A stretch of 11,029 nucleotides of DNA from Desulfobacterales bacterium (GTDB lineage Bacteria > Desulfobacterota > Desulfobacteria > Desulfobacterales > Desulfosalsimonadaceae). Within the stretch, counting starts at the first letter, position 1. The number at the start of each line of letters is the position of its first letter. The position numbers and the translations under genes are program-made. Under the pieces are notes generated by a model. The model was given only the letters and a program-made list of their open reading frames with translations. It did not search any database and had not been told where the DNA came from. Positions 1 through 8,856 of the stretch are shown piece by piece. The stretch covers positions 1-11,029 of the forward strand of contig JAGTVF010000287.1 in NCBI GenBank assembly GCA_018224315.1. Direction: 5' to 3'.

Positions 1-2251
<2,251 letters not shown>

Positions 2252-2256
2252 ATTTT

Positions 2257-2262
2257 CTCCTT
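2257..2262 (-). promoter_or_regulatory. Ribosome binding site of carB
   Basis: On the minus strand the sequence reads AAGGAG, five bases before the ATG at 2251. It is a close match to the anti-Shine-Dalgarno sequence and fixes the carB start in the 58-bp gap after the PurF-like gene. Confidence 0.8.
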
Positions 2263-2309
2263 GGTGTTATTGAATCTGTCTGTAAAGCAAAATCCGGGTC
2301 GTCTTTATC

Positions 2310-3716
2310 TTAATCATAGCTGCTGCCGTCCCAGCAATGGGTGCAGAGTCTTTCCTTTGGCAGGCCGATGGCCGCGATCATGTCTTCAAGACGTTGGTAT
2401 TTGAGGGTATTGAGTCCCAGTTTTTCCCGGATATTTTCCACCATGTCAGTGGTCTGCCGGGTATCCGGGTCCGCATACCGCCGGATGGTATCTTCCTGTT
2501 CCTGTCCCTCCATGTCGAAGATGGCCTTGCGGCCCGCAAGATCCAGGGTTGAGCGCGAAGTGGAGAAATTCAGATAAAGGCACGGATAAACCAGGGTGGG
2601 ACAGGCAATGCGCATGTGCACTTCCCGGGCCCCGGCGTCAAACAGGGTGCGGACATTGTCCTTGAGCTGGGTGCCCCGGACAATGGAGTCATCACAGAAC
2701 AGCAGGCGCTGTCCGGAAATCAGGGATGTGACCGGAATCAGTTTCATCCGGGCCACCAGGTCCCGGTCGTTTTGGTTTTGGGGCATGAAGCTGCGGGGCC
2801 AGGTGGGGGTGTATTTGACAAAGGGCCGGCTGTAAGGCACCTGTTTTTCATTTGCATACCCGATGGCATGGCCGATGCCCGAATCCGGAATGCCCGAAAC
2901 CAGGTCCACCTCCATGTCATCGGCCCGGGCAAGGGCCTGCCCGCATCTGTAGCGCACCTGCTCCACGGAGATGTTTTCATAGCTGGAGGCCGGATAACCG
3001 TAATAGACCCATAAAAAGGCGCAGACCTGCATATTGGGGCCGGGCGGACGGACGGTTTCATAGCCCTCTGCGGTGATAAAAACGATTTCTCCGGGCCCCA
3101 GGTAATGGTCGACTTTGTATCCGAGGTTGAAAAATGCCGTGGTTTCAAATGTGACGGCATGGGCGCCTTCTTTTTTGCCGATCACCAGGGGGGTTCGGCC
3201 GAGCCGGTCCCTGGCGGCGTAGATGCCTTTTTCCGTGAGAAGCAGCAGGGAGCAGGATCCACGGATGGCGGCCTGGGCGCTGACAATGCCGTTGACAAAA
3301 TTGTTTTCCTGGTTGATGAGCATGCCGACGCATTCCGTGGGGTTGACCGCGCCTTCGCCCACTTCGGAAAAATGAATGCCCCGGCTGAAAGCCGAGCGGG
3401 CCAGTTCCGCCAGGTTGTTGATACGGCCCACCGTGGCAATGCCGAAATTGCCCAGGTGTGATCCAATGATCAATGGCTGGGAATCATGGTCGCTGATCAC
3501 CCCGATGCCCTTGTTGCCATGAAGATTGGGAAGCTCGGATTCGAACTTGGTCCGGAAATAGCTGTTTTCGATATTCTTGATGGCCTTTGCCATACCCTGG
3601 CTGTTTTTGACGGCCAGACCGCCCCGCTTGGTGCCCAGATGAGAATGGTAGTCAGTTCCGTAAAACAGGTCCATTGTGCAGTCGGTTTTCATGGTACATC
3701 CGAAAAGTCCGCCCAT
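2310..3716 (-). CDS. PurF-like amidophosphoribosyltransferase paralogue with degenerate glutaminase site
   Basis: The 468-residue protein has the class II glutamine amidotransferase plus phosphoribosyltransferase layout of PurF. The PRPP loop is intact (LLFCDDSIVRGTQL, residues 338-351), and FVK...PRSFMPQNQ (299-315) matches the PurF flexible-loop region. Cysteines 232 (CAFLWVYYGYP), 379 (YPC), 458 and 461 (CTHCWDG) line up with the four [4Fe-4S] ligands of Bacillus-type PurF. The N-terminus is M-G-G-L-F-G where PurF has a nucleophilic Cys followed by Gly. The oxyanion motif A-H-N-G-N reads A-T-V-G-R (94-98), and the R-Y-P-T region is replaced by ISDHDSQP (74-81). Glutamine hydrolysis by this domain is therefore unlikely. 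It may use free ammonia, receive ammonia from a partner, or have a regulatory or new PRPP-dependent role. The ATG is supported by AAAGGAAAG about 8 bases upstream. It precedes carB by 58 bp in the same orientation. Automatic annotation would probably say amidophosphoribosyltransferase; the family assignment is firm, the activity is not. Confidence 0.9.
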   Translation of the reverse strand: MGGLFGCTMKTDCTMDLFYGTDYHSHLGTKRGGLAVKNSQGMAKAIKNIENSYFRTKFESELPNLHGNKGIGVISDHDSQPLIIGSHLGNFGIATVGRINNLAELARSAFSRGIHFSEVGEGAVNPTECVGMLINQENNFVNGIVSAQAAIRGSCSLLLLTEKGIYAARDRLGRTPLVIGKKEGAHAVTFETTAFFNLGYKVDHYLGPGEIVFITAEGYETVRPPGPNMQVCAFLWVYYGYPASSYENISVEQVRYRCGQALARADDMEVDLVSGIPDSGIGHAIGYANEKQVPYSRPFVKYTPTWPRSFMPQNQNDRDLVARMKLIPVTSLISGQRLLFCDDSIVRGTQLKDNVRTLFDAGAREVHMRIACPTLVYPCLYLNFSTSRSTLDLAGRKAIFDMEGQEQEDTIRRYADPDTRQTTDMVENIREKLGLNTLKYQRLEDMIAAIGLPKERLCTHCWDGSSYD

Positions 3717-4016
3717 AAATGCGCTTTCCTTTGTTTGCCGGTTTCAGGCCTTTTTGTTTTTTACTGCCGCATGCTTACCTGATTGAATCCATGGAGTAAA
3801 ATGAAAAATTCAGGCTAACTGTTCTTATCGAAATCAGGCCGCCCATGGCAAGAGGTTATGCAAAAAAATCCGATCTCGCCTTGTTGTTTGGATTTGAATC
3901 CCTGTCATCTCTGCATTATGGTAGAAAACAGAAAAGCCGGCCCCGGCCCGCAGTCAGCCAGTGTGGCCGCCGGCGGGGGAACCGATGTTTAAAGGCGTAG
4001 AAAGGAGGCAATGGAC
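3717..4016. other. Divergent intergenic region between the PurF-like and SixA-like genes
   Basis: About 300 bp without a credible gene; it must hold the promoters of both divergent units. I see no strong TTGACA/TATAAT pair on either strand. A weak minus-strand candidate is TTGCCA (3846-3851) with an 18-base spacer to TAAGAA. Two related short sequences, GATTGAATCC (3781-3790) and the near-palindrome GGATTTGAATCC (3890-3901), lie about 110 bp apart and could be operator half-sites, but they may be chance. GC-rich runs near 3940-3976 are unexplained. No riboswitch or tRNA is recognisable. Confidence 0.5.
4004..4008 (+). promoter_or_regulatory. Ribosome binding site deciding the SixA-like start
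   Basis: GGAGG lies 8 bases before the ATG at 4017 and only 2 bases before an in-frame ATG at 4011. Normal spacing therefore selects 4017 as the start. Confidence 0.7.
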
Positions 4017-4475
4017 ATGGCACTTTATCTGGTTCAGCACGGCAAACACCTTCCAAAGGAAATCGATGAAAAACAGGGGCTTTCCGAGCAAGGCATAGAT
4101 GAAGTGGAAAGAATTGCCGATACTGCGGCAGTCTATGGGGTAAAAATCGACCGGATTCTGCACAGCGGGAAAAAACGCGCCCGGCAGACGGCCGATATTT
4201 TTGCCAAAAAGCGCAATGTCGCAAGTGTGGCTGAAACCGAGGGCTTAAAAGCCCTGGATGACCCTAAAGCCTTTGCCGGGCAGATCCGGTCAGATGAAAA
4301 TCTCATGCTCGTGGGTCATTTGCCGTTTATGGAGCGCATGGCATCTTATCTGACCACGGGGAAAACGGAGTACACGGTTTTCAAGTTCCAGAACGGCGGC
4401 ATCGTGTGTCTGGACCAACTGCCGGATTCGGACTCCTGGGCGATTGTCTGGGCCCTGATGCCCCATATCGGGTAA
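4017..4475 (+). CDS. sixA: SixA-family phosphohistidine phosphatase (histidine phosphatase superfamily)
   Basis: Members of this family remove phosphate from phosphohistidine on signalling or phosphotransfer proteins in the cytoplasm. The 152-residue protein begins MALYLVQHGK, with catalytic His8. The usual R-H-G is Q-H-G here, a variant I recall in related small SixA-like proteins. RILHSGKKRARQTA (46-59) supplies the phosphate-binding Arg, E76 fits the acidic position, and LVGHLPFMERM (98-108) carries the second catalytic histidine (His101). Length agrees with E. coli SixA (about 160), so there is no room for extra domains. It stands alone, divergent from the PurF-like/carB operon and followed by 193 bp before the next gene. 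Its target cannot be deduced from context; a broader small-phosphatase role is possible. Confidence 0.85.
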   Translation: MALYLVQHGKHLPKEIDEKQGLSEQGIDEVERIADTAAVYGVKIDRILHSGKKRARQTADIFAKKRNVASVAETEGLKALDDPKAFAGQIRSDENLMLVGHLPFMERMASYLTTGKTEYTVFKFQNGGIVCLDQLPDSDSWAIVWALMPHIG

Positions 4476-4489
4476 CCGGGTAAAAAAAA

Positions 4490-4518
4490 TTGCTTTTGTA
4501 ATCGAATTTTGGCATATT
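4490..4518 (+). promoter_or_regulatory. Possible promoter upstream of the toroid-protein gene
   Basis: TTGCTT (4490-4495), a 17-base spacer and CATATT (4513-4518) lie in an AT-rich stretch (about 4480-4560) that stands out from GC-rich surroundings, 150 bp before the ATG at 4669. Both boxes are imperfect, so this is only a candidate. Confidence 0.3.
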
Positions 4519-4668
4519 CATTATTTTAAAAAAATCGCTCGATTTGGGAAAAAAGAATCCAACAGTCCGCTGTCAGCCGATATCCGGGCCGGGCGGGTCT
4601 GGCGGGTAAGGGTGCGGCCGCGTGCCGCTCAAGCAGATGATTTGGATGACGGGAAAGGCCACGCGAGA

Positions 4669-5709
4669 ATGGATCTGGAGGTGTTACGCAAGAAGCAGCC
4701 GGCCGGGGTGGAACTGGATCAGGTATCGGAACTCATTGTCCGGACCCAGAAGTCAGACGGAGAGATTCCCTGGCATGCCGGCGGCAAAACCGATCCCTGG
4801 GATCACGTGGAGTCGGCCATGGGACTGGCCATCGGCGGATACCCGGAGTGCGCAAAAAGGGCATATCAATGGCTGGCCGCCCGGCAGCTGGAAGACGGCA
4901 GCTGGTATGCAGCCTACCAGGACGGCCGGCCCCTGGACCGGACCCGGGATACAAACGTCACCGCCTATATCGCCGTGGGGGTGTATCACTATTACCTGGT
5001 GACAGGTGATGAGGCTTTTGTCGCCCAAATGTGGGAACCGGTGCGACGGGCCGTGGATTTTGCCTTGAACCTTCAGGCGCCAAGCGGCGAGATTTACTGG
5101 GCCATGAGTCCGGATCTCAAGGTTGATCCCATGGCGCTGCTCACCGGTTCAAGCTCCATTTACATGAGCCTGAAATGCGCCATTGCCATGGCCCGGGTGC
5201 TGGGAAAAGTCTGCGGTGACTGGCTTTCTGCAGCTTTTCGGCTGAAAAAGGCCGTGCAAAACGGTTACCACCTGTTTAACATTGCCAAGTCCCATTATTC
5301 CATGGACTGGTTTTACCCGGTACTTTCCGGTGCGGTCACGGGGGCGGCGGCACGCAAGCGCTTTGACCAGTACTGGAAAAAATTTGTGGTCGAAGACATG
5401 GGCGTGCTTTGTGTTTCCAACCGTCCCTGGGTGACAGTGGCGGAAACCTGCGAGTGCGTGCTTGCCCTGGCGGCTTCCGGAAATGAGCGGATTGCCGGGA
5501 TCATTTTCAACTGGATGCATGAGCGACGGTTTGAAGACGGCTCTTATTGGTGCGGATTTACCTACCCTGACATGGTGATCTGGCCGGAGGAAAAAATCAC
5601 CTGGACCAACGCGGTGGTGCTCATGGCCGCAGATTCCCTGTACCAACTGACGCCGGCCAGTCGATTGTTTCATCACGAATTCTGGGAAAAATCCGGCCTT
5701 TTTGCCTAA
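4669..5709 (+). CDS. Alpha/alpha-toroid protein, prenyltransferase/squalene-cyclase-like repeats, function unknown
   Basis: The 346-residue protein (from ATG 4669) is predicted soluble, with no signal peptide or membrane segment. It carries repeats resembling QW motifs of terpene-cyclase or prenyltransferase toroids: QKSDGEIPW (27-35), RQLEDGSW (72-79) and RRFEDGSYWCG (286-296). Helical stretches rich in aromatic residues lie between them. TDPWDHVESAMGLAIGGYPE and the following tryptophan- and aspartate-rich segments also recall glucoamylase-like six-hairpin barrels, so a sugar substrate is possible. I recall database homologues labelled prenyltransferase or phenyltransferase-domain protein, often next to glycosyltransferase and methyltransferase genes; no function is established to my knowledge. 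An in-frame GTG at 4612 would add 19 residues of low-complexity sequence, but homologues as I remember them start near 4669. The next gene follows after 23 bp, implying co-expression with an acyltransferase. Confidence 0.7.
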   Translation: MDLEVLRKKQPAGVELDQVSELIVRTQKSDGEIPWHAGGKTDPWDHVESAMGLAIGGYPECAKRAYQWLAARQLEDGSWYAAYQDGRPLDRTRDTNVTAYIAVGVYHYYLVTGDEAFVAQMWEPVRRAVDFALNLQAPSGEIYWAMSPDLKVDPMALLTGSSSIYMSLKCAIAMARVLGKVCGDWLSAAFRLKKAVQNGYHLFNIAKSHYSMDWFYPVLSGAVTGAAARKRFDQYWKKFVVEDMGVLCVSNRPWVTVAETCECVLALAASGNERIAGIIFNWMHERRFEDGSYWCGFTYPDMVIWPEEKITWTNAVVLMAADSLYQLTPASRLFHHEFWEKSGLFA

Positions 5710-5732
5710 CCCTTTAAATCCTGCAGGTTTTT

Positions 5733-6455
5733 TTGCGAAAAGATCATCGACCCTATTTCCTCAAGCGCGCCTTTACCCGGTTTCAGGATGCCTATACCCG
5801 CCGTTTCATCCGGCCCCAGCTCGACGCCCTGGGCCCGGGAGCCATGTGCGTGCATCCCTGGAATATCAAGATTTTCGGCGCACCCGTTACCATCGGCCAG
5901 CATGTCAATATCCTGACGACTTCGGACAAAAAGGTGCGCCTGACCGTGTGGCCGGAAAAGCCGGGCATGGGCAAAATCGCCATCGGCGACTTCTGCCTGG
6001 TCTGCCCGGGGGTGCGCATCAGCTCGGCCCATGAAATTGTGATCGCCGATAACTGCATGATGGCGGGCAGCACCTTTATCACGGATGCGGACTGGCACGG
6101 CACTTATGACCGGGTTCAGACCATCGGCGAGACCGCTCCCGTTTATATCTGTGACAATGTGTGGCTCGGCGACCGCACAACGGTATGCAAGGGTGTGACC
6201 ATCGGAGAAAACAGCATCATCGGGGCAGGCTCGGTGGTGGTGCGGGATGTGCCGCCCAATGTGATTGCCGCGGGCAACCCGGCCCGGGTGGTGCGTGAGC
6301 TGGATCCGGAGCGCCGCCTTGTGAAAAGGGCGGCCTGGTTTGCCGACACCCGGCGGTTAAACCGCGATATTGACCGCCTTGACCGGCAGAATCTTTCGGA
6401 AAACAGCCTTTTTTACTGGGTCAAAACCCTTTTTGCCCCGGGCCGAAACGACTAA
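5733..6455 (+). CDS. Hexapeptide-repeat (left-handed beta-helix) acyltransferase
   Basis: The protein probably transfers an acetyl or other acyl group from an acyl-CoA to a hydroxyl or amino group of a sugar or small molecule, like CatB/xenobiotic acetyltransferases and maltose O-acetyltransferase. In its 240 residues, the hexapeptide repeats run from about 81 to 186 (KIAIGDFCLV, EIVIADNCMM, DNVWLGDRTTVCKGVTIGEN, SIIGAGSVVV). They end with the family signature AAGNPARVVREL (179-190). ITDADWHG (117-123) places the likely catalytic His122. The start is TTG at 5733, with CAGG upstream. The first ATG in frame is 5844 (residue 38), inside well-formed sequence, so the TTG is preferred but not certain. 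The gene sits 23 bp after the toroid-protein gene, suggesting a shared pathway, perhaps glycan or lipid decoration. The acceptor is unknown. Confidence 0.85.
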   Translation: MRKDHRPYFLKRAFTRFQDAYTRRFIRPQLDALGPGAMCVHPWNIKIFGAPVTIGQHVNILTTSDKKVRLTVWPEKPGMGKIAIGDFCLVCPGVRISSAHEIVIADNCMMAGSTFITDADWHGTYDRVQTIGETAPVYICDNVWLGDRTTVCKGVTIGENSIIGAGSVVVRDVPPNVIAAGNPARVVRELDPERRLVKRAAWFADTRRLNRDIDRLDRQNLSENSLFYWVKTLFAPGRND

Positions 6456-6479
6456 ATCCCGGTCTGTGCCAAAAACCGG

Positions 6480-6509
6480 TTGAACTGCCCGGCATCCGGT
6501 TGATACAAT
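6480..6509 (+). promoter_or_regulatory. Sigma70-type promoter for the 6548-8856 gene cluster
   Basis: TTGAAC (6480-6485), an 18-base spacer and TACAAT (6504-6509) match the -35 and -10 consensus at 4/6 and 5/6. Transcription would start near 6516, about 32 bases before the ATG at 6548. Two direct copies of CCGGTTGA (6476-6483 and 6496-6503) frame the boxes and may be a regulator site. Confidence 0.55.
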
Positions 6510-6547
6510 ACCCGCCAAAAGATTTTTTGGATGCAAAAAGAGGAAAT

Positions 6548-6910
6548 ATGGCTGCAGAAAACGATATTGTGTTAATTTATCACGAAGACCAGCCCGTGGT
6601 CTTTGCCCGGGTGGAAGAGATCCGGCCGGATGTGAAAAAGGACTGGTTTCAGATCAAGCTTATGCTGCTGCAGGTGCCTGTGCAAACCGTGACCTGGATT
6701 CTGCGCGACACCTACATTAACGGAGGGGAATTTACCATGGGCGGCAACCGGATGCGCCTGGAAAAGATCGAGCCCCCGGAAGACCAGGAAGAGCAGGTCT
6801 CGGAAAAACAGGAGGGGGCGCAAAAGCAGGAGGCCGGCACGAGCGGGCAGGACGCCACCGATGATTCCGGCGGAACGGTGATTTCCTTAAAGGACCGAAA
6901 GCCCAAATAA
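6548..6910 (+). CDS. Conserved hypothetical protein, 120 residues
   Basis: Function not recognised. The start is ATG 6548 with AGAGGA a few bases upstream; a TTG at 6500 would add 16 residues but falls within the promoter. The first ~75 residues (NDIVLIYHEDQPVVFARVEE, then DWFQIKLMLLQVPVQTVTW, INGGEFTMGGNRMRLEKIE) alternate hydrophobic and charged positions, as in a small beta-barrel or SH3-like fold. There are no cysteines, membrane segments or catalytic-looking motifs. The last ~45 residues are rich in Glu, Gln, Gly and Ser and probably disordered, ending ISLKDRKPK. I recall similar short proteins in Deltaproteobacteria, without a known role. It is the first gene after a plausible promoter and lies 34 bp before the DUF1848 gene, so co-transcription is likely. 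An RNA- or protein-binding accessory role would be a guess. Confidence 0.75.
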   Translation: MAAENDIVLIYHEDQPVVFARVEEIRPDVKKDWFQIKLMLLQVPVQTVTWILRDTYINGGEFTMGGNRMRLEKIEPPEDQEEQVSEKQEGAQKQEAGTSGQDATDDSGGTVISLKDRKPK

Positions 6911-6944
6911 TTTATGGCTTGTCCGCCCACAGGACCTTTTCACC

Positions 6945-7832
6945 ATGAAAAATCCGATTGTTGTCTCCGCTTCCCGGCGTACTGATATTCCCGCCTTTTA
7001 TATGGACTGGTTCATGGAAGGCATCGCCAGGCAAGCCTTTGCGGTGAAAAATCCCTACAACCAGGCTGTTTACCCGGTCTCCGCAGGCCCGGCAGACGTG
7101 CACACCATTGTGTTCTGGTCCAAGGATTTTTCCCGTTTTTTAGACAAGGGCTACGGACGCCGGCTGCGCAAACTCGGCTATCATCTGTTTTTCAACTTTA
7201 CGTTAAATTCCAAATCCCCCTTGCTGGAACCGGGCATTGTCCCTGTAACCGCCCGGCTGGAACAGGCCGGTGAACTGTGCCGGCGCTTCGGGGCAGAAAC
7301 CGTTCAATGGCGGTTTGATCCGATCTGTTTTTTTCGCACGGCGGCTAACGGAACAGACTGTAATCTCAATGATTTTGAAACCATTGCCCGGTCCATGGCC
7401 GACTTTGGGGTGCGGCGGTGCGTGACCAGTTTCGTGGATCTGTATGCCAAGGTCAGGCGGCGCAAGGCCCCGGCAGACGGGTTTGAATGGATTGACCCGC
7501 CCCTGGAGAAAAAAGTCCGGGTGGTGGTGCGCATGCAGCGCCTGCTGGAAAGCCTGGGCATGTCGCTTTATCTTTGCTGTGAACCGGAAGTGCTCGAAGC
7601 CCTGCCGCCGGAGCTCCGGGTTCTGCCCGGTGCCTGCATTCCCAATGCGTACCTGGTGGAATTGTTCGGCGGCCGGATCTCGTTTCAAAAGGATGCGGGC
7701 CAGCGCCGGAAAAAGGGCTGCGGCTGCATGACGTCTAGAGACATCGGCGGCTATGCTGACCAGCCGTGTTTTCACAATTGTCTGTATTGCTATGCCAATC
7801 CATCTGGTAATGGAAAAAACAATGAACCCTGA
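6945..7832 (+). CDS. DUF1848 family protein with C-terminal radical-SAM-like cysteine cluster
   Basis: The 295-residue protein has the DUF1848 landmarks: VVSASRRTDIPAFYMDWF (6-23), HTIVFWSKD (53-61), QWRFDPI (121-127) and the cysteine-rich end. That end is GCGCMTSRDIGGY (258-270) followed by CFHNCLYCYAN (275-285). Cys275, Cys279 and Cys282 form CX3CX2C, the spacing that binds the [4Fe-4S] cluster of radical SAM enzymes, but at the C-terminus instead of the N-terminus. Cys259 and Cys261 could bind another metal. The family is, as far as I know, biochemically uncharacterised; iron-sulfur or zinc binding is inferred. The ATG at 6945 has AGGA 10 bases upstream. The stop codon overlaps the start of the dihydrouridine synthase gene by 11 bp, which points to translational coupling and possibly a link to nucleic-acid modification, though operon neighbours of this family vary. 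Confidence 0.88.
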   Translation: MKNPIVVSASRRTDIPAFYMDWFMEGIARQAFAVKNPYNQAVYPVSAGPADVHTIVFWSKDFSRFLDKGYGRRLRKLGYHLFFNFTLNSKSPLLEPGIVPVTARLEQAGELCRRFGAETVQWRFDPICFFRTAANGTDCNLNDFETIARSMADFGVRRCVTSFVDLYAKVRRRKAPADGFEWIDPPLEKKVRVVVRMQRLLESLGMSLYLCCEPEVLEALPPELRVLPGACIPNAYLVELFGGRISFQKDAGQRRKKGCGCMTSRDIGGYADQPCFHNCLYCYANPSGNGKNNEP

Positions 7833-8856
7833 AAGCCCGGCGTTTGCCATCGGAAACATTCGGATTTCCCCGCCCACAGTCATGGCGCCCATGGCCGGTA
7901 TTACGGATGCCCCTTTCCGGCGCATGATCAGGCAAAACGGGTGCGCATTGGTGTGCACCGAGATGTTAAGCGCAAATGCCCTGTACCAGAATTCCGGCAA
8001 AACCCTGCAGATGATGGATCACGCAGCAGATGAAAAACCCATCAGCGTCCAGATTTTCGGGGCAAAACCCCATATGATGGCAACGGCTGCGTCCATGGTG
8101 GAACAGGCCGGGGCCGATATTGTGGACATCAATTTTGGCTGTTCGGTGAAAAAGGTGATGAAAACCGGGGCCGGCGCGGCCCTGATGAAGGATTTTAAGA
8201 CCGCCGGGGCCGTGATTGCGGCAGTGCGCAAAGCGGTTTGCGTTCCGGTAACCATCAAAATCAGAACCGGTTGGGATGATTCGGGCAAAGACGCCCTGGC
8301 CCTTTCGCAAATGGCCCGGGATCTGGGTGTGGATGCCGTGTGCGTCCATCCCCGCACCGTACAGCAGCGGTTTTCCGGAAAGGCGGACTGGTCCGTGATT
8401 GGCAGGGTCAAAAACCGGGTTTCCATTCCCGTGATCGGAAACGGCGATATCCGCCATGCCGCAGACGCCCTGGAAATGATGCGGCAGACCGGATGCGATG
8501 CGATGATGGTCGGCCGGGCCGCCATGGGCAATCCGTGGATTTTCGCACAGATCCGGGCCCTGCTCGAAGACGAACCGCTGCCTGAGCCGGATCTGGAAAT
8601 GCGCTTTTGCGCCATGAGACATTACGCGGATCTGATGTGCGGCGTATACGGGGAGGTCCATGCCTGCCGGCTCATGCGAAGCCGCCTGGGATGGCTGTTA
8701 AAAGGCCTTCCCCGGGCCAGCGCGTTTCGGCAGGCCGTAACGAAAGTTTCCGGCTTAGACGAGGTCTGCACGCTTCTGGACGAATATCAGCGGCTGCTTT
8801 CCGAAGATTTCCGCAGCACCAGGGCTTCCACGAATTCAATGATAAAATCCGCATAA
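7822..8856 (+). CDS. dusB: tRNA dihydrouridine synthase (DusB-type)
   Basis: Reduces specific uridines in tRNA to dihydrouridine using FMN and NADPH. The 344-residue TIM-barrel protein shows VMAPMAGITDAPFRRMIR (20-37), ISVQIFG (74-80) and the active-site stretch DINFGCSVKKV (102-112) with catalytic Cys107. DusB usually has G-C-P-A-K-K there. IKIRTGW (145-151) carries the FMN-contacting Lys146, followed by VHPRT (175-179), IPVIGNGDI (202-210) and MMVGRAAMGNPWIF (228-241). The C-terminal helical tRNA-binding domain is present and total length is normal. Start codon: ATG at 7822 or 7810, both inside the end of the DUF1848 gene; 7822 fits the usual DusB N-terminus better. The last 23 codons overlap the tail of the convergent TetR gene. 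Among Dus subfamilies, the sequence resembles DusB most; target uridine positions cannot be read from it. Confidence 0.93.
   Translation: MNPESPAFAIGNIRISPPTVMAPMAGITDAPFRRMIRQNGCALVCTEMLSANALYQNSGKTLQMMDHAADEKPISVQIFGAKPHMMATAASMVEQAGADIVDINFGCSVKKVMKTGAGAALMKDFKTAGAVIAAVRKAVCVPVTIKIRTGWDDSGKDALALSQMARDLGVDAVCVHPRTVQQRFSGKADWSVIGRVKNRVSIPVIGNGDIRHAADALEMMRQTGCDAMMVGRAAMGNPWIFAQIRALLEDEPLPEPDLEMRFCAMRHYADLMCGVYGEVHACRLMRSRLGWLLKGLPRASAFRQAVTKVSGLDEVCTLLDEYQRLLSEDFRSTRASTNSMIKSA

Noticed and set aside
2310..3716. Reading the PurF-like gene as a pseudogene because the catalytic Cys is missing
   Set aside because: The frame is intact over 468 codons, with a good ribosome site and conserved PRPP and Fe-S residues, so it looks under selection.
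3717..4016. Mobile element, attachment site or CRISPR-like repeat in the largest gap
   Set aside because: No long terminal repeats, regularly spaced repeats or transposase remnants are visible here or elsewhere in the window.
4500..4548. Hairpin of AATCGA and TCGATT in the AT-rich gap
   Set aside because: Short arms, long spacer and bulges; likely chance in AT-rich DNA.
6458..6479. Terminator after the acyltransferase gene (CCGGT...ACCGG)
   Set aside because: Only a 5-bp stem with an 11-base loop and no T-run after it.
7203..8000. 265-codon open frame on the minus strand
   Set aside because: Antisense to the DUF1848 and dus genes, both of which are firmly identified by motifs.
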